DNA of 64,000 bases from CTSoil-043 sp963821235. GTDB taxonomy: Bacteria; Chloroflexota; Limnocylindria; Limnocylindrales; CSP1-4. Both the position numbers and the translations under genes were made by a program. Positions 16,363 through 25,103 of the stretch are shown one piece after another. The stretch spans positions 2,542,001-2,606,000 of the forward strand of contig CAWGCS010000001.1 of assembly GCA_963821235.1 (NCBI GenBank), in the 5' to 3' direction. Numbering within the stretch: position 1 is the stretch's first letter; every line of letters begins with the position of its first letter. A model generated the notes under the pieces. It was not told the origin of the DNA, searched no databases, and was given only the letters and a program-made list of their open reading frames with translations.

Positions 16363-18532
16363 TCAGGCCCGGCCCGCCGCCACCTCGTCGGCGCGGTTGC
16401 GCCCGGCGATGAGGATCAGGTCCTCGTGAAGCTCGAACCAGATGCCGTGGTAGCTGTCCACGCGTGGCGAGGCGACGAAGCGGCCGTCGCCCGCACGCGC
16501 CGCGGCGGCCGCCCGCTCCAGGCGCTCGCCATAGGAGGCCAGGCGCGGGAGCCCGGTGACCAGCGGCGCGAGCCACGTCGCGGCGTCGCGGTGCAGCTCG
16601 TCGAGCCGGGCGAGGACGCTCGCGTCGTACGCCGGATCGGCGTGATCGTTGAACGTCTGGGCGCCGTCCACCTCGCGCATCTGCCAGGCGGTGACGGTGT
16701 CCTTCATTCGGTGGTCGAGGGCGAGGAACGCGTCGAGGGCGGCGACCGCGTTGGCGGCGCCCCAGCGCTCGGCGTCCTGCCGGACCTTCTCCTTGCCCAC
16801 GGCCTTGCCGTCAGGGGTGAGGCGGAACGAGCCGGCGGCCAGCTCGGCGAGGCCGTCGGCCACCAGGCGGTCGAGCAGCCCGGTCGCCTCCTCGGCGGTG
16901 CAGCAGAGCGCGGTGGCAGCGCTCTCCGGCGTGGCGTAGCCCTTCACGACGAGCGCGCGCAGCATGTCGTCCGCGGTCGGCGCGGCGGCGGGAGCCGCCT
17001 CCGCCTTCGAGGCGACCTCGGGCGTCGAGGAGGTCACGGGCGTCGGCTCGACGGCCGGCTCCTCCGCCTCCCCGATCGCGATGCCGAGATCGCGGGCCCA
17101 GCCGAGGAGCTTGGCCGCCTCCGGCACCACCTCGCAGCTGCCGGCCGCCGATCCGGCGAAGACCTCGCCGGTTGTGCCGTCGATCGTGATGACCTCGCCG
17201 ACCGCGAGCCGACGGTCGCCGATGACGACGTCGTCCGAGCCGACCCGGACCCCCGCCGCCCCGACCACGGCGGGGATCCCCCAGCCGCGGGCGACGACCG
17301 CCGCATGGCTGGCAAGGCCTCCGCTCGAAGGTGAGGATCCCGACGGCGCGGGCCATGCCGTGGACGTCGTCCGGCGAAGTCTCGGCCCGGACGAGGATCA
17401 CGTCCCGCCCGGCCTCGGCGGCTGTCACGGCTGCGTCTGGCGTGACCACGATCTCGCCGCACACGACGCCCGGCGAGGCGGGCAGGCCGGTGGCCAGGGC
17501 GGGCCCGACGTCGTTCCGCCCGGTCATCGCCACCGGGGGGTTCACGAGGAGGCTCGACACGCGCCGGACCGCGTCCGCGCGCGAGAGCGGGAAGTCGGGC
17601 GCCTCGGCCATGTCCACCGCCATCCGGAGGGCGGCCTGCGGGCTGCGCTTGCCGACCCGGACCTGCAGCATCCAGAGCTTGCCGCGCTCGATGGTGAACT
17701 CGATGTCGCAGCAGTCCGCGTAGTGGCGCTCCAGTGCGGCGGCGTTGCGCCGCAGCTCCGTCCCTACGGCCGGCATCCGCTCGTCGAGGACGGCGATCGG
17801 CTCCGTCTGGTGGTTGCCCGCCACCACGTCCTCGCCCTGGGCGTTGAACATGATGTCGCCGTACAGGACCGGCTCGCCGGTCGCCGGGTTGCGGGTGAAC
17901 ACGACGCCGGTGCCGGAATCGTCGCCGCGGTTGCCGAAGACCATGGCCTGCACCGTGACGCCGGTGCCGAGGTCGTCGCTGATCCCCTCGTGCGCCCGGT
18001 AGGCCCGGGCCCGATCGCTGTTCCAGGAGCGGAAGACGGCCTCGACCGCGCCGCGGAGCTGCGCCCAGGGGTCGTCCGGGACCGTGTGCACCCCGACCAC
18101 GTCCCGGTACACCTTGTCGAAGCGCGCCTTGCAGTCGGCGGCGAAACCCGGGTCGCCCGACGCCACTCCGAGGCCGCGCGCCGTGGCCTCGTTGAGGCCG
18201 AGGTTGAGGATCGTGTCCATCATGCCCGGCATCGAGAGAGGCGCCCCGGATCGGACGCTCACCAGGAGGGGGTCGGCCGGATCACCGAAGCGCCGGCCCA
18301 CGGCCCGCTCGATCCGCACCATGTGGTGCCGGATCTCGTCGTCGAGGCCGTCCGGCCATCCGCCGGCTAGGTAGATGCGGCACGCCTCCGTGCTGATCGT
18401 GAACGCCGGCGGGACGGGCAGCTGGAGCTCCGTGGCCATCGTGGCGATGTTGGCGGCCTTGCTCCCGATCAGCGTCTTGATCTCGGGGAACGGGCGGTCG
18501 TGACGGTGATCGAAGGCGAAGATGTAGGTCAC
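16363..18532 (-). CDS. PPDK-like protein lacking the PEP/pyruvate barrel; frameshifted at about 17328
   Basis: Two overlapping frames encode one protein of about 722 residues if one base is removed. Residues 1-400 are the ATP-grasp half of pyruvate phosphate dikinase: IGSKAANIATMA, the PPDK signature VRSGAPLSMPGMMDTI and DIEFTIERGKLWMLQ. The swivelling phospho-His domain follows (GGLASHAAVVARG, His about 409). One extra A in the pair at 17328-17329 breaks the frame just before this motif. The usual C-terminal PEP/pyruvate-binding TIM barrel is absent; instead there is an Ala/Pro linker, a winged-helix-like segment and a helical domain (about 515-722). It can in principle take phosphate from ATP to His, but the acceptor is unknown. 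GTG start. Operon position nine. Confidence 0.8.
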
Positions 18533-18593
18533 GGAACGGGCTTCCTTTCGACCGGGGATCTCCGGCCGGCGCTCCTTCGCGCGGCCGTGGCCC

Positions 18594-19652
18594 CTAGGGG
18601 GCGACGATGATCTTGATCGCCCCGCTGGCGGGGTCGTTGAAGGTGGCGATCGCCTTCTCGTACTCGGCGAGCGTGAAGCGGTGGGTCATCACCTCGCGCA
18701 CGCGCATCCGGCCCTGCTCGACGAGGGGCATCACCCGCCGCATCTCCCCGGCGGTGGCCCGCGAGCCAACGAGCTCGAGCTCGTCGAGGACGAGCCTCTG
18801 CATCGCGATCTCGACGCCCTGGGTGGGGATCCCGACCGCGGCGCAGCGGCCGCCGCGGCGGAGCATGCCGAGCGCCCACTGGACGGTCACCGGGACGCCC
18901 GCGCACTCGAGGACGACGTCGGCGCCGAAGCCGCCCGTCATCTCGCGCACCGTGGCCACCGGGTCGGCGGAGGCGGAGTCGACCGTCTCGAAGCCCATCG
19001 CGGCCGCCTTGGCCAGACGGCCCGGGTTGCGCTCGATGAGGATGACCCGGGCGGCACCGCGGATCCGGGCGGCGTCCCCGCCGAGGAGGCCGATCGCGCC
19101 GGCCCCGGTGATCGCGACGGTGTCGCCGGGCGTGATGCTGCCGCGGTTGGCCACGTGGAGGGCGATGGAGGCCGGGTCGATCACCGCGCCCTCGTCGAAG
19201 GAGAGGCCGTCGGGGAGCGGGAAGATCGTCTTGACGCCCTGCACGACGTAGGTCGCGTCGGCGCCCTGGACGTTGTGGCCGTATTGCTTGTGGAGGCCCG
19301 GCTTGCCGTAGTTCTCGCAGAGGTTGTAGCGGCCCTCGACGCACTTCTGGCAGACGCCGCAGGCGTCGTGGGAGGTCCCGGCCACCCGGTCGCCGACCTT
19401 CCAGCCGTAGAGGTCGACGCCCGGGCCGAGGGCGACGATTTCGCCCGCCCACTCGTGGCCCGGGATGAAGGGGAAGGCCGGGGGCCAGAAGCCGGGGTAG
19501 TCGCCCCGGATGAGGTGGGCGTCCGTGCCGCAGATGGAGACCGCACGCACGCGGGCGAGGACCTCGTTCGGGCCTGGCTCGGGGACCGGGACTTCCTGGA
19601 TCTCCAGCTTGCCCGGCTCGAGGACGACGAGCGCCTGCATGGTCGCGGACAC
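18594..19652 (-). CDS. Zinc-dependent alcohol/polyol dehydrogenase, copy 2
   Basis: 352 residues, paralogue of the protein at 14407-15462 with the same zinc ligands (SICGTDAH, GHEWAGE, four-Cys loop CGVCQKCVEGRYNLC) and Rossmann motif GAGAIGLLGG. After the Rossmann motif it has LIERNPGRLAKAA where copy 1 has VVGRGYRLAKAA; the Glu here suits NAD, so the two copies may differ in cofactor use (inference). GTG start at 19652 in the same context as copy 1 (Ala-Thr-Met-Gln follows). It lies 15 bases after the cyclase gene and 61 before the PPDK-like gene in operon B. Confidence 0.93.
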   Translation of the reverse strand: MSATMQALVVLEPGKLEIQEVPVPEPGPNEVLARVRAVSICGTDAHLIRGDYPGFWPPAFPFIPGHEWAGEIVALGPGVDLYGWKVGDRVAGTSHDACGVCQKCVEGRYNLCENYGKPGLHKQYGHNVQGADATYVVQGVKTIFPLPDGLSFDEGAVIDPASIALHVANRGSITPGDTVAITGAGAIGLLGGDAARIRGAARVILIERNPGRLAKAAAMGFETVDSASADPVATVREMTGGFGADVVLECAGVPVTVQWALGMLRRGGRCAAVGIPTQGVEIAMQRLVLDELELVGSRATAGEMRRVMPLVEQGRMRVREVMTHRFTLAEYEKAIATFNDPASGAIKIIVAP

Positions 19653-19667
19653 GGTAGGTGGTCTCCT

Positions 19668-20558
19668 TCAGATGACGGCGACGGGGTCGACCATCGACCC
19701 GGTGGCGCCGCGGATCTTCACGGGAAGGGCGACGAAGAGGAACTCGTAGATGCGCCGGCGAGCGAGCTCCTCCAGGTCGAGGCTCTCCATGATGTAGATG
19801 CCCTTCTCGATGAGGAGGGCCGTGTGGACCGGCTGCGGATTGCCCGTGGGGCCCGGATCCGGGGCCGGCTGGACCTCGTACGTCTCGGTGTCGCTGCCCG
19901 TCGCGACGACGCCGCGCTCCAGCAGCCAGCGCGCCGCGCTGACGTCCGGGCCGGGCGTCTTGTGGGCGGCCATTCGCTCGGCGTCGGGCCAGAGGCCCAT
20001 GTAGCCAGTGCGGATCAGCACGACGTCCCAGGGCTCGACGGTGACGCCCTCGGCGGCGCAGATGGCGTCCATCTCGGCGGCGTCGATCGGCGACCCCTTG
20101 GGGAGGCACTCGACGCCCCGGAAGGTGGGGGCGTCGATCAGCACCCCGCGGGTGAAGAAGGGCGGCATCCGGGAGGCGTCGCCGTACGTGGGACCGAAGT
20201 CAGTCAGGTGCTCGTCGGCATTGCCGCCGCCGTACCAGTGCATGTCGTCGTCGACGGTCATGTGGGCCAGGGCGTCCATGTGGGCGCCCGAGTGCGACGT
20301 CGCCATGACGTACTCGGCCATGTAGCCAAGGCCCGCGTCGTTGACCGGCCCCCAGGGCTTCGCGCCCGTCACCCGGATCCCCCGCGGCGTGCGGTAGTTC
20401 AGGACCTGGAAGGGCGGGTGTCCCGGGAAGAGCGGCATGCCCGGGAAGCGGACCGCCGCCAGCGAGACCATCCGGCCCTCCCGGACCAGCCCCGCCGCCC
20501 GGACGACCTGCTCCGGCGGCAGCCCGTCGATCGGTCCGACCTCCCTGTTCGCGGTCAT
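19668..20558 (-). CDS. Cyclase-family metal-dependent hydrolase
   Basis: 296 residues. The metal motif HSGAHMDALAH (about 107-117) is the HxGxHxDxxxH signature of the cyclase/kynurenine-formamidase/isatin-hydrolase family. Members open lactams, amides or lactones with a bound divalent metal, or act in polyketide cyclisation. Length is above kynurenine formamidase (about 210) and closer to the longer cyclase-family branch. TGSDTETYEVQPAPDPGP near residue 225 is typical of that branch. It probably hydrolyses a product of the molybdenum hydroxylase encoded just upstream (inference). ATG 20558 with GGAGG at good distance. Confidence 0.88.
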   Translation of the reverse strand: MTANREVGPIDGLPPEQVVRAAGLVREGRMVSLAAVRFPGMPLFPGHPPFQVLNYRTPRGIRVTGAKPWGPVNDAGLGYMAEYVMATSHSGAHMDALAHMTVDDDMHWYGGGNADEHLTDFGPTYGDASRMPPFFTRGVLIDAPTFRGVECLPKGSPIDAAEMDAICAAEGVTVEPWDVVLIRTGYMGLWPDAERMAAHKTPGPDVSAARWLLERGVVATGSDTETYEVQPAPDPGPTGNPQPVHTALLIEKGIYIMESLDLEELARRRIYEFLFVALPVKIRGATGSMVDPVAVI

Positions 20559-20574
20559 CGTCCAGCCTCCAGGA

Positions 20575-22821
20575 TCATCGGGTGGGCCGCTCCTGCAGCG
20601 CCCGCCAGACGCGCTCCGGCGTGAGCGGCAGGTCGCGGATGACGACGCCCGTCGCGTCGCGCACGGCGGCCGCGACGGCGGCCGCGACGCACAGCAGAGC
20701 GCCCTCGCTCATGCCCTTCGCGCCATAGGGGCCGGGGCCGTCCGCGTTCTCCACGATCGCGCTGTGCAGCTCGAAGGGAAGATCCATGCTGGTCGGGATC
20801 CGGTAGTCGATCGCGCCGAGGTTCCGGATCCGGCCCTTCTCGTCGTAGATGTAGTGCTCCATGAGGGTGTGGCCGAGGCCCTGGATCGCCGCGCCCTCGT
20901 CCTGCATCGCCACCTGGAGCGGGTTGAGCGCCTTGCCAACGTCCGAGACGGTGACGTGCTTCGCGAGGGTGACATCGCCGGTCTCCTCGTCCACCTCGGC
21001 CTCGATGGCCGTGCAGTTGAACTCGAAGAACGCCGCGCTCCCCTGGAGCGGGTGGCCGGGCTCGGCCTCCTTGCGCGACATGCCGTTCCCGATCAGCTCG
21101 CCGCCCATCCGGCCGAGGCCGGGCCGCAGCACGTCGATGATCGCCACCTCTCGGTCGGGCAGGCGCACCCGGCCGCCCTCGACCGTGACTCCTTCCGCGC
21201 TGATTCCGTGGACACGAGCAGCCATGGCCCGCACCTGGGCCTGGATCTCCCGGCACGCGTTGAGGACGGCATTCCCCATCAGGACCGTGGAGCGGCTGGC
21301 CGACGTCTGCTGGTCGTACGGAACGATCGCCGTGTCGCCCGACACGACGGTGATGTGGCTGAGGGGCACGCCGAGCTCGGTCGCCGCGATCTGGGCGAAG
21401 ACGGTGCGGGCCCCCTGGCCCATGTCGGACGTCCCGGCGAAGACGATGACGCTCCCATCGGACAGCAGCCGGACCGTCGAATACGAGAGGCCCGTCGTCG
21501 GGCCCGACTTGATGCCGAGCGCGATGCCGCGGCCCCGTCCGGCCGGGAGTGGGCTCCCCCACCCGATCATCTCGGCCGCCTTGCGGACGGTCTGCTCCCA
21601 GTCGCCGTCGCACCGCGTGTCGACGGGGTTCAGGGCCTCGCCGCGGCGGGCAAGGTTCTTCAGGCGGATCTCGAGGCGGTCGATGCCGAGGGCCTTCGCC
21701 CCTTCATCGAGGTTCGACTCCACCGCCCAGTTGACCTGCGGGTTGCCGAAGCCCCGGAACGCGGTCGCGGGCGTCGTGTGGGAGAGGATGCTCCGCGAGA
21801 AGATCCGCACGGCCGGGACGCGGTAGGGCCCGGCAGCCGGATAGCTGCCCTTGGCGACGACCCGGTCGGCGATGTCCGCATACGCGCCGATCATGTAGTC
21901 GGCCTCGACGTCCTCGAAGACGAGCGTCCCATCGGAGCGCAGCCCGGTCCGGACTCGAACCTCCGCGCATGTGCGCCGGACGGCCTGGAACGTCTGCTCG
22001 AGTGTCAGGACCAGGCGGCACGGCCGCCCGATCCGCAGGGCCATGAACGCGACGAGCGGCTCGAGCTTCGTGTGCTGCTTGCCGCCGAAGCCACCGCCCG
22101 GATCCGGGGCGTAGACGCGGACCTTCGCCAGGGGAAGGCCGAGGATGCTCGACAGGATCCGCTGGAGCCAGTTCGGGTGCTGGATGGTGCTCCAGACGGC
22201 GACCCCGTCGCCGTCTGGAGCCGCCATGCATGCATGCGGCTCGATCGCGAAGTGGGTCACGATCGGGAAGGCGTAGGTGTTCTCGACCACGACGTCGGCG
22301 GTGGCGGCGTCCACGTCGCCCCAGCCGAAGCGGTGCTCTCGCAGGACGTTCGTGGTCGCCAGGGGGTCGTTGGGGCGGAGTGCCGGGTCCTGGACGAGGT
22401 CAGCCGCGGGGTCGAGAGCTGCCGCGATGGTGAAGATGGCGGGCAGCTCCTCGTACTCGACCTTCACCAGCCGGGCTGCCTCTTCGGCAGCATCCTTCGT
22501 CTCGGCCGCGACCGCCGCGACCGGCTCGCCGTGGTACTTCGTCTCGCCGACGGCGATGACCGGGCGGTCGATGAACTGGGGTCCAAAGCGCGGGACCGGC
22601 TGGGGCAGGTCCGCGGCCGTCATGACGAGCCGGACGCCGGGCACCCGCTCGGCGGCACTGGCGTCGATCGCGATGATCCGAGCGCGCGCGACCGGCAGCG
22701 TGACGAGCCTGACCTCCAGGACGTCCTGCAGCCGGATGTCTGCGACGTATTGCTGACTGCCGGTGACGCGGCCGACGCCACCGGACCGATTGGGAGAGCC
22801 GCCGATCCGATCCCCGCTCAT
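20575..22821 (-). CDS. Molybdenum hydroxylase large subunit (xanthine dehydrogenase/aldehyde oxidase family)
   Basis: 748 residues, the molybdopterin-cytosine-dinucleotide-binding subunit. Family signs are the DPGGGFGGKQ loop (about 240), ATAFRGFGNPQVNWAVE (about 350) and the C-terminal GAKGMSEGALL containing the expected catalytic Glu. The form I CO-dehydrogenase loop AYxCSFR is absent, so this is a hydroxylase of an aldehyde, N-heterocycle or similar substrate, not a CO dehydrogenase. It works as L in an L-M-S complex with the two upstream genes. Its ATG overlaps the end of the small-subunit gene by four bases (translational coupling). Confidence 0.92.
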   Translation of the reverse strand: MSGDRIGGSPNRSGGVGRVTGSQQYVADIRLQDVLEVRLVTLPVARARIIAIDASAAERVPGVRLVMTAADLPQPVPRFGPQFIDRPVIAVGETKYHGEPVAAVAAETKDAAEEAARLVKVEYEELPAIFTIAAALDPAADLVQDPALRPNDPLATTNVLREHRFGWGDVDAATADVVVENTYAFPIVTHFAIEPHACMAAPDGDGVAVWSTIQHPNWLQRILSSILGLPLAKVRVYAPDPGGGFGGKQHTKLEPLVAFMALRIGRPCRLVLTLEQTFQAVRRTCAEVRVRTGLRSDGTLVFEDVEADYMIGAYADIADRVVAKGSYPAAGPYRVPAVRIFSRSILSHTTPATAFRGFGNPQVNWAVESNLDEGAKALGIDRLEIRLKNLARRGEALNPVDTRCDGDWEQTVRKAAEMIGWGSPLPAGRGRGIALGIKSGPTTGLSYSTVRLLSDGSVIVFAGTSDMGQGARTVFAQIAATELGVPLSHITVVSGDTAIVPYDQQTSASRSTVLMGNAVLNACREIQAQVRAMAARVHGISAEGVTVEGGRVRLPDREVAIIDVLRPGLGRMGGELIGNGMSRKEAEPGHPLQGSAAFFEFNCTAIEAEVDEETGDVTLAKHVTVSDVGKALNPLQVAMQDEGAAIQGLGHTLMEHYIYDEKGRIRNLGAIDYRIPTSMDLPFELHSAIVENADGPGPYGAKGMSEGALLCVAAAVAAAVRDATGVVIRDLPLTPERVWRALQERPTR

Positions 22822-23306
22822 CGCTCGGCCCCCTCAGCAGTCGCCAGGACCGCCTCGGTGATCTGCTGGTAGCAGGCGCAGCGGCAGAGGTTGCCGGCGA
22901 GCCCCTCCTGGATCTCGGGGACGGTGGGGTGAGGGTTCGCCGCCAGGAGGGCGTGGGCGGACACCAGCTGGCCGGGGATGCAGAAGCCGCACTGCACGGC
23001 GCCCTTGTCGAGGAACGCCTGCTGGAGCGCGCTCAGCGTCCCCTCGGCGGCCAGCCCCTCGACCGTCAGGATGTCGGCGCCGTCGGCCTCGACGGCGAGG
23101 ACGAGGCAGGAGTCGACGGTGCGGCCGTCGACGATCACCGTGCAGGCGCCGCACTCGCCGACCAGGCAGCACTCCTTGGTTCCGGTCAGCTCCAGGTCGT
23201 CGCGCAGGACGTCGAGAAGGGTGTGATGGACGGCCACCTCGAGCGCCCGGCGGCGCCCGTTCACGGTGACCTCGATGGGCTGGGTCGCGGTCATGTCGGT
23301 CATCAT
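22818..23306 (-). CDS. Molybdenum hydroxylase small [2Fe-2S] subunit
   Basis: 162 residues. Two [2Fe-2S] clusters: plant-type site with Cys47, Cys52, Cys55 and Cys67 (CCLVGECGACTV ... DSC), and the helical-domain site with Cys106, Cys109, Cys141 and Cys143 (QCGFCIPGQ ... CRCACY). It carries electrons from the Mo site to the FAD subunit. ATG 23306 chosen for its spacing from AAGGGGGAG; a GTG at 23312 overlapping the upstream stop is a possible alternative. It is coupled to both neighbours, giving gene order M-S-L as in many molybdenum hydroxylases. Confidence 0.94.
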   Translation of the reverse strand: MMTDMTATQPIEVTVNGRRRALEVAVHHTLLDVLRDDLELTGTKECCLVGECGACTVIVDGRTVDSCLVLAVEADGADILTVEGLAAEGTLSALQQAFLDKGAVQCGFCIPGQLVSAHALLAANPHPTVPEIQEGLAGNLCRCACYQQITEAVLATAEGAER

Positions 23307-23308
23307 GG

Positions 23309-24172
23309 TCACTCCCCCTTCGCCAGCCGCTCGATGGCCGTCGCCAGGGCCCGCCTGCCCAGGACGCGGAGCATCGCCAGGCGGTATGCCGGGCTGGCCC
23401 GCATCGATCGCGGGGACGGGCTGGCGTCCGCGAACATCCGCTCCAGGACCGCCGCCTTCGCGTCGGCGGGCGCCTCCGGATCGGCGAGCACCCCGCTCTC
23501 GTCGACGACGAGGACCGGCCGTGGCCCGACGCTGCCGTAGGCAAGCCGGGTGATGCCGCTGTCGTCGACGCCACAGCAAAGGGTGACCGAGGCCAGGTCA
23601 TGGCCGCGGCGCCGGGTGCGACGGACGTGGGCGGCCCCGATCCTCCGGGCCGGGACGGGCAGCTCGATCGCGCTGACCAGCTCGCCCCGCCGGAGCGTCG
23701 TCTGGCCGGAGCGCACGAAGAAGTCCTCCATCGAGATGCGCCGCGCCCCTTGCGGCCCGACCGCCACCGCCTCCGCCCCGTAGACGAGGAGGGACGGAGC
23801 CGTGTCCGCGGCCGGCGAGGCGTTGCAGATGTTCCCGGCCAGGGTTGCCCGGTTGCGGATCTGGACCGATCCGACGACCGCCGCGGCCTCCGCGAGGGCG
23901 ACGAAGTGGCGCCGCACTCGCTCGTCGGCCGCGACGTCGGTCATGACGGTCGTGGCGCTGATGACGAGGCGGCCGTCCTCCTCGCGGATCGACGGGCGCA
24001 ACTCGGGAATCCGCTTGACGTCGACGACGACGGTCGGACGGAGCGACCCGTCGCGCAGGCGGATGACGAGGTCCGTGCCCCCAGCAAGGACACGGGCGTC
24101 GGGACCGTGGGTCTCGAGGAGTGCCGTCGCCTCGGCCAGCGTCGCCGGCCGCGCGTAGGCGAAGGTGTGCAT
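23309..24172 (-). CDS. Molybdenum hydroxylase medium FAD-binding subunit
   Basis: 287 residues of the CoxM/xanthine-dehydrogenase FAD-subunit type. FAD pyrophosphate loops are visible as VLAGGTDLVIRLRDG (about 34-48) and TLAGNICNASPAADT (about 113-127), both classical. The C-terminal domain (CO_deh_flav_C-like) follows from about 170. It accepts electrons from the iron-sulfur subunit and passes them to an acceptor. It lies 21 bases after the HprK-like gene, and the stop is 2 bases from the small-subunit ATG. Same operon B. Confidence 0.93.
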   Translation of the reverse strand: MHTFAYARPATLAEATALLETHGPDARVLAGGTDLVIRLRDGSLRPTVVVDVKRIPELRPSIREEDGRLVISATTVMTDVAADERVRRHFVALAEAAAVVGSVQIRNRATLAGNICNASPAADTAPSLLVYGAEAVAVGPQGARRISMEDFFVRSGQTTLRRGELVSAIELPVPARRIGAAHVRRTRRRGHDLASVTLCCGVDDSGITRLAYGSVGPRPVLVVDESGVLADPEAPADAKAAVLERMFADASPSPRSMRASPAYRLAMLRVLGRRALATAIERLAKGE

Positions 24173-24193
24173 GGTTCCGACGCCCCCTGTCGA

Positions 24194-25081
24194 TCAGAGA
24201 ATCTTGTCTACCTCGTCGAGGAGCACCTGGGGGGTGGCCGCGCGGATGAAGTAGTACGGGCGCTGCGCGAAGCGCCCCACGAAGCCTGCCCGGGCCTGGC
24301 GAAGGGCGTCGTTGTCGACGAGCGGCATGACCCAACCGGCCGCCAGCAGCTCGTTGGTGAGGAAGTAGTTCTGGAGCGAGTGAAGCGTCTGGAACTGGCG
24401 CTCGAAGGGGATCATCTCGCCCGTGCTGGGGTCGAAGTTGCCGTCGATGGCCGGCACGATGACGATGTCGACGTTGGTCGGCTCGGTGTGCTCGGCCCAC
24501 GTCGGCAGCTGGCCCCAGAACTTCTCCACGCCCTTGTTGGGGGCGGCCTTGTCGGCTCGCTCGGTGCCCTCGGCGCGCTTCTTGATGAAGAGGTCCTGCG
24601 AGCCGCAGACGACGACGCCGTCCTCGTCGATGACCGACGTCTCTGTCGCCACCTGGAGGCCACCCCGGCGGCAGGCCTCGATCAGGCCCATGCTCTTGCC
24701 GTGGTTGGACTCGCCACCCAGGAACAGGATGGTCCTGCCGCGGTAGCGCGCCGCGGCAGCGTGGAAGGGGTGCAGCCCGACCGCCTCCATGCGGAGGGCG
24801 AGGATGGCGACGACGACCTTCTGGAGGGGGCCGGCGGCCCACGGGCCGGTGAAGGTCATCGTGCGCCCGTCGTAGGCGATCGCCTTCTCGCCGTCCTGGT
24901 GCCACACGATGTCGGGCGCGGCCAGCGTGACCTCGGGCGAGATGCGGACGTCGGCGAGCCGGTAGTTGAGGAAGTTGAGGTCTTCGAGGACGTGCTCGCG
25001 GGGCTCGCCGCCGTAGACGTCGACGCGCAATCGCGCCGTGCCGGCCGACATCTCCTCCGAGAGTTGCAGCTGGTCGTTCAT
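24194..25081 (-). CDS. HprK/PEPCK-like P-loop protein of unknown substrate
   Basis: 295 residues. A Walker A loop GGESNHGKSM (about 122-131) is preceded by LHPFHAAAARYRGRTILFL, resembling the strand-loop of HPr kinase/phosphorylase, in which a His-containing segment precedes the P loop; the following EACRRGGLQVATETSVIDEDG aligns with the HprK RGHxLVADD region. The N-terminal 80 residues are beta-rich. No PTS HPr or enzyme gene is present. It may phosphorylate a protein or small molecule, or sense nucleotide state for this pathway; this is inference. It sits between GntR and the Mo-hydroxylase genes, 22 and 21 bases from them. AAAGGAC ribosome site before ATG 25081. Confidence 0.6.
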   Translation of the reverse strand: MNDQLQLSEEMSAGTARLRVDVYGGEPREHVLEDLNFLNYRLADVRISPEVTLAAPDIVWHQDGEKAIAYDGRTMTFTGPWAAGPLQKVVVAILALRMEAVGLHPFHAAAARYRGRTILFLGGESNHGKSMGLIEACRRGGLQVATETSVIDEDGVVVCGSQDLFIKKRAEGTERADKAAPNKGVEKFWGQLPTWAEHTEPTNVDIVIVPAIDGNFDPSTGEMIPFERQFQTLHSLQNYFLTNELLAAGWVMPLVDNDALRQARAGFVGRFAQRPYYFIRAATPQVLLDEVDKIL

Positions 25082-25103
25082 GGTGTCCTTTCGCGGTGGG
25101 TGA

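Noticed and set aside
20575..24172. CO dehydrogenase (coxMSL) assignment
   Set aside because: The gene order fits, but the large subunit has ATAFRGFGNPQ where form I CO dehydrogenase has AYxCSFR, so a general Mo-hydroxylase is the safer call.
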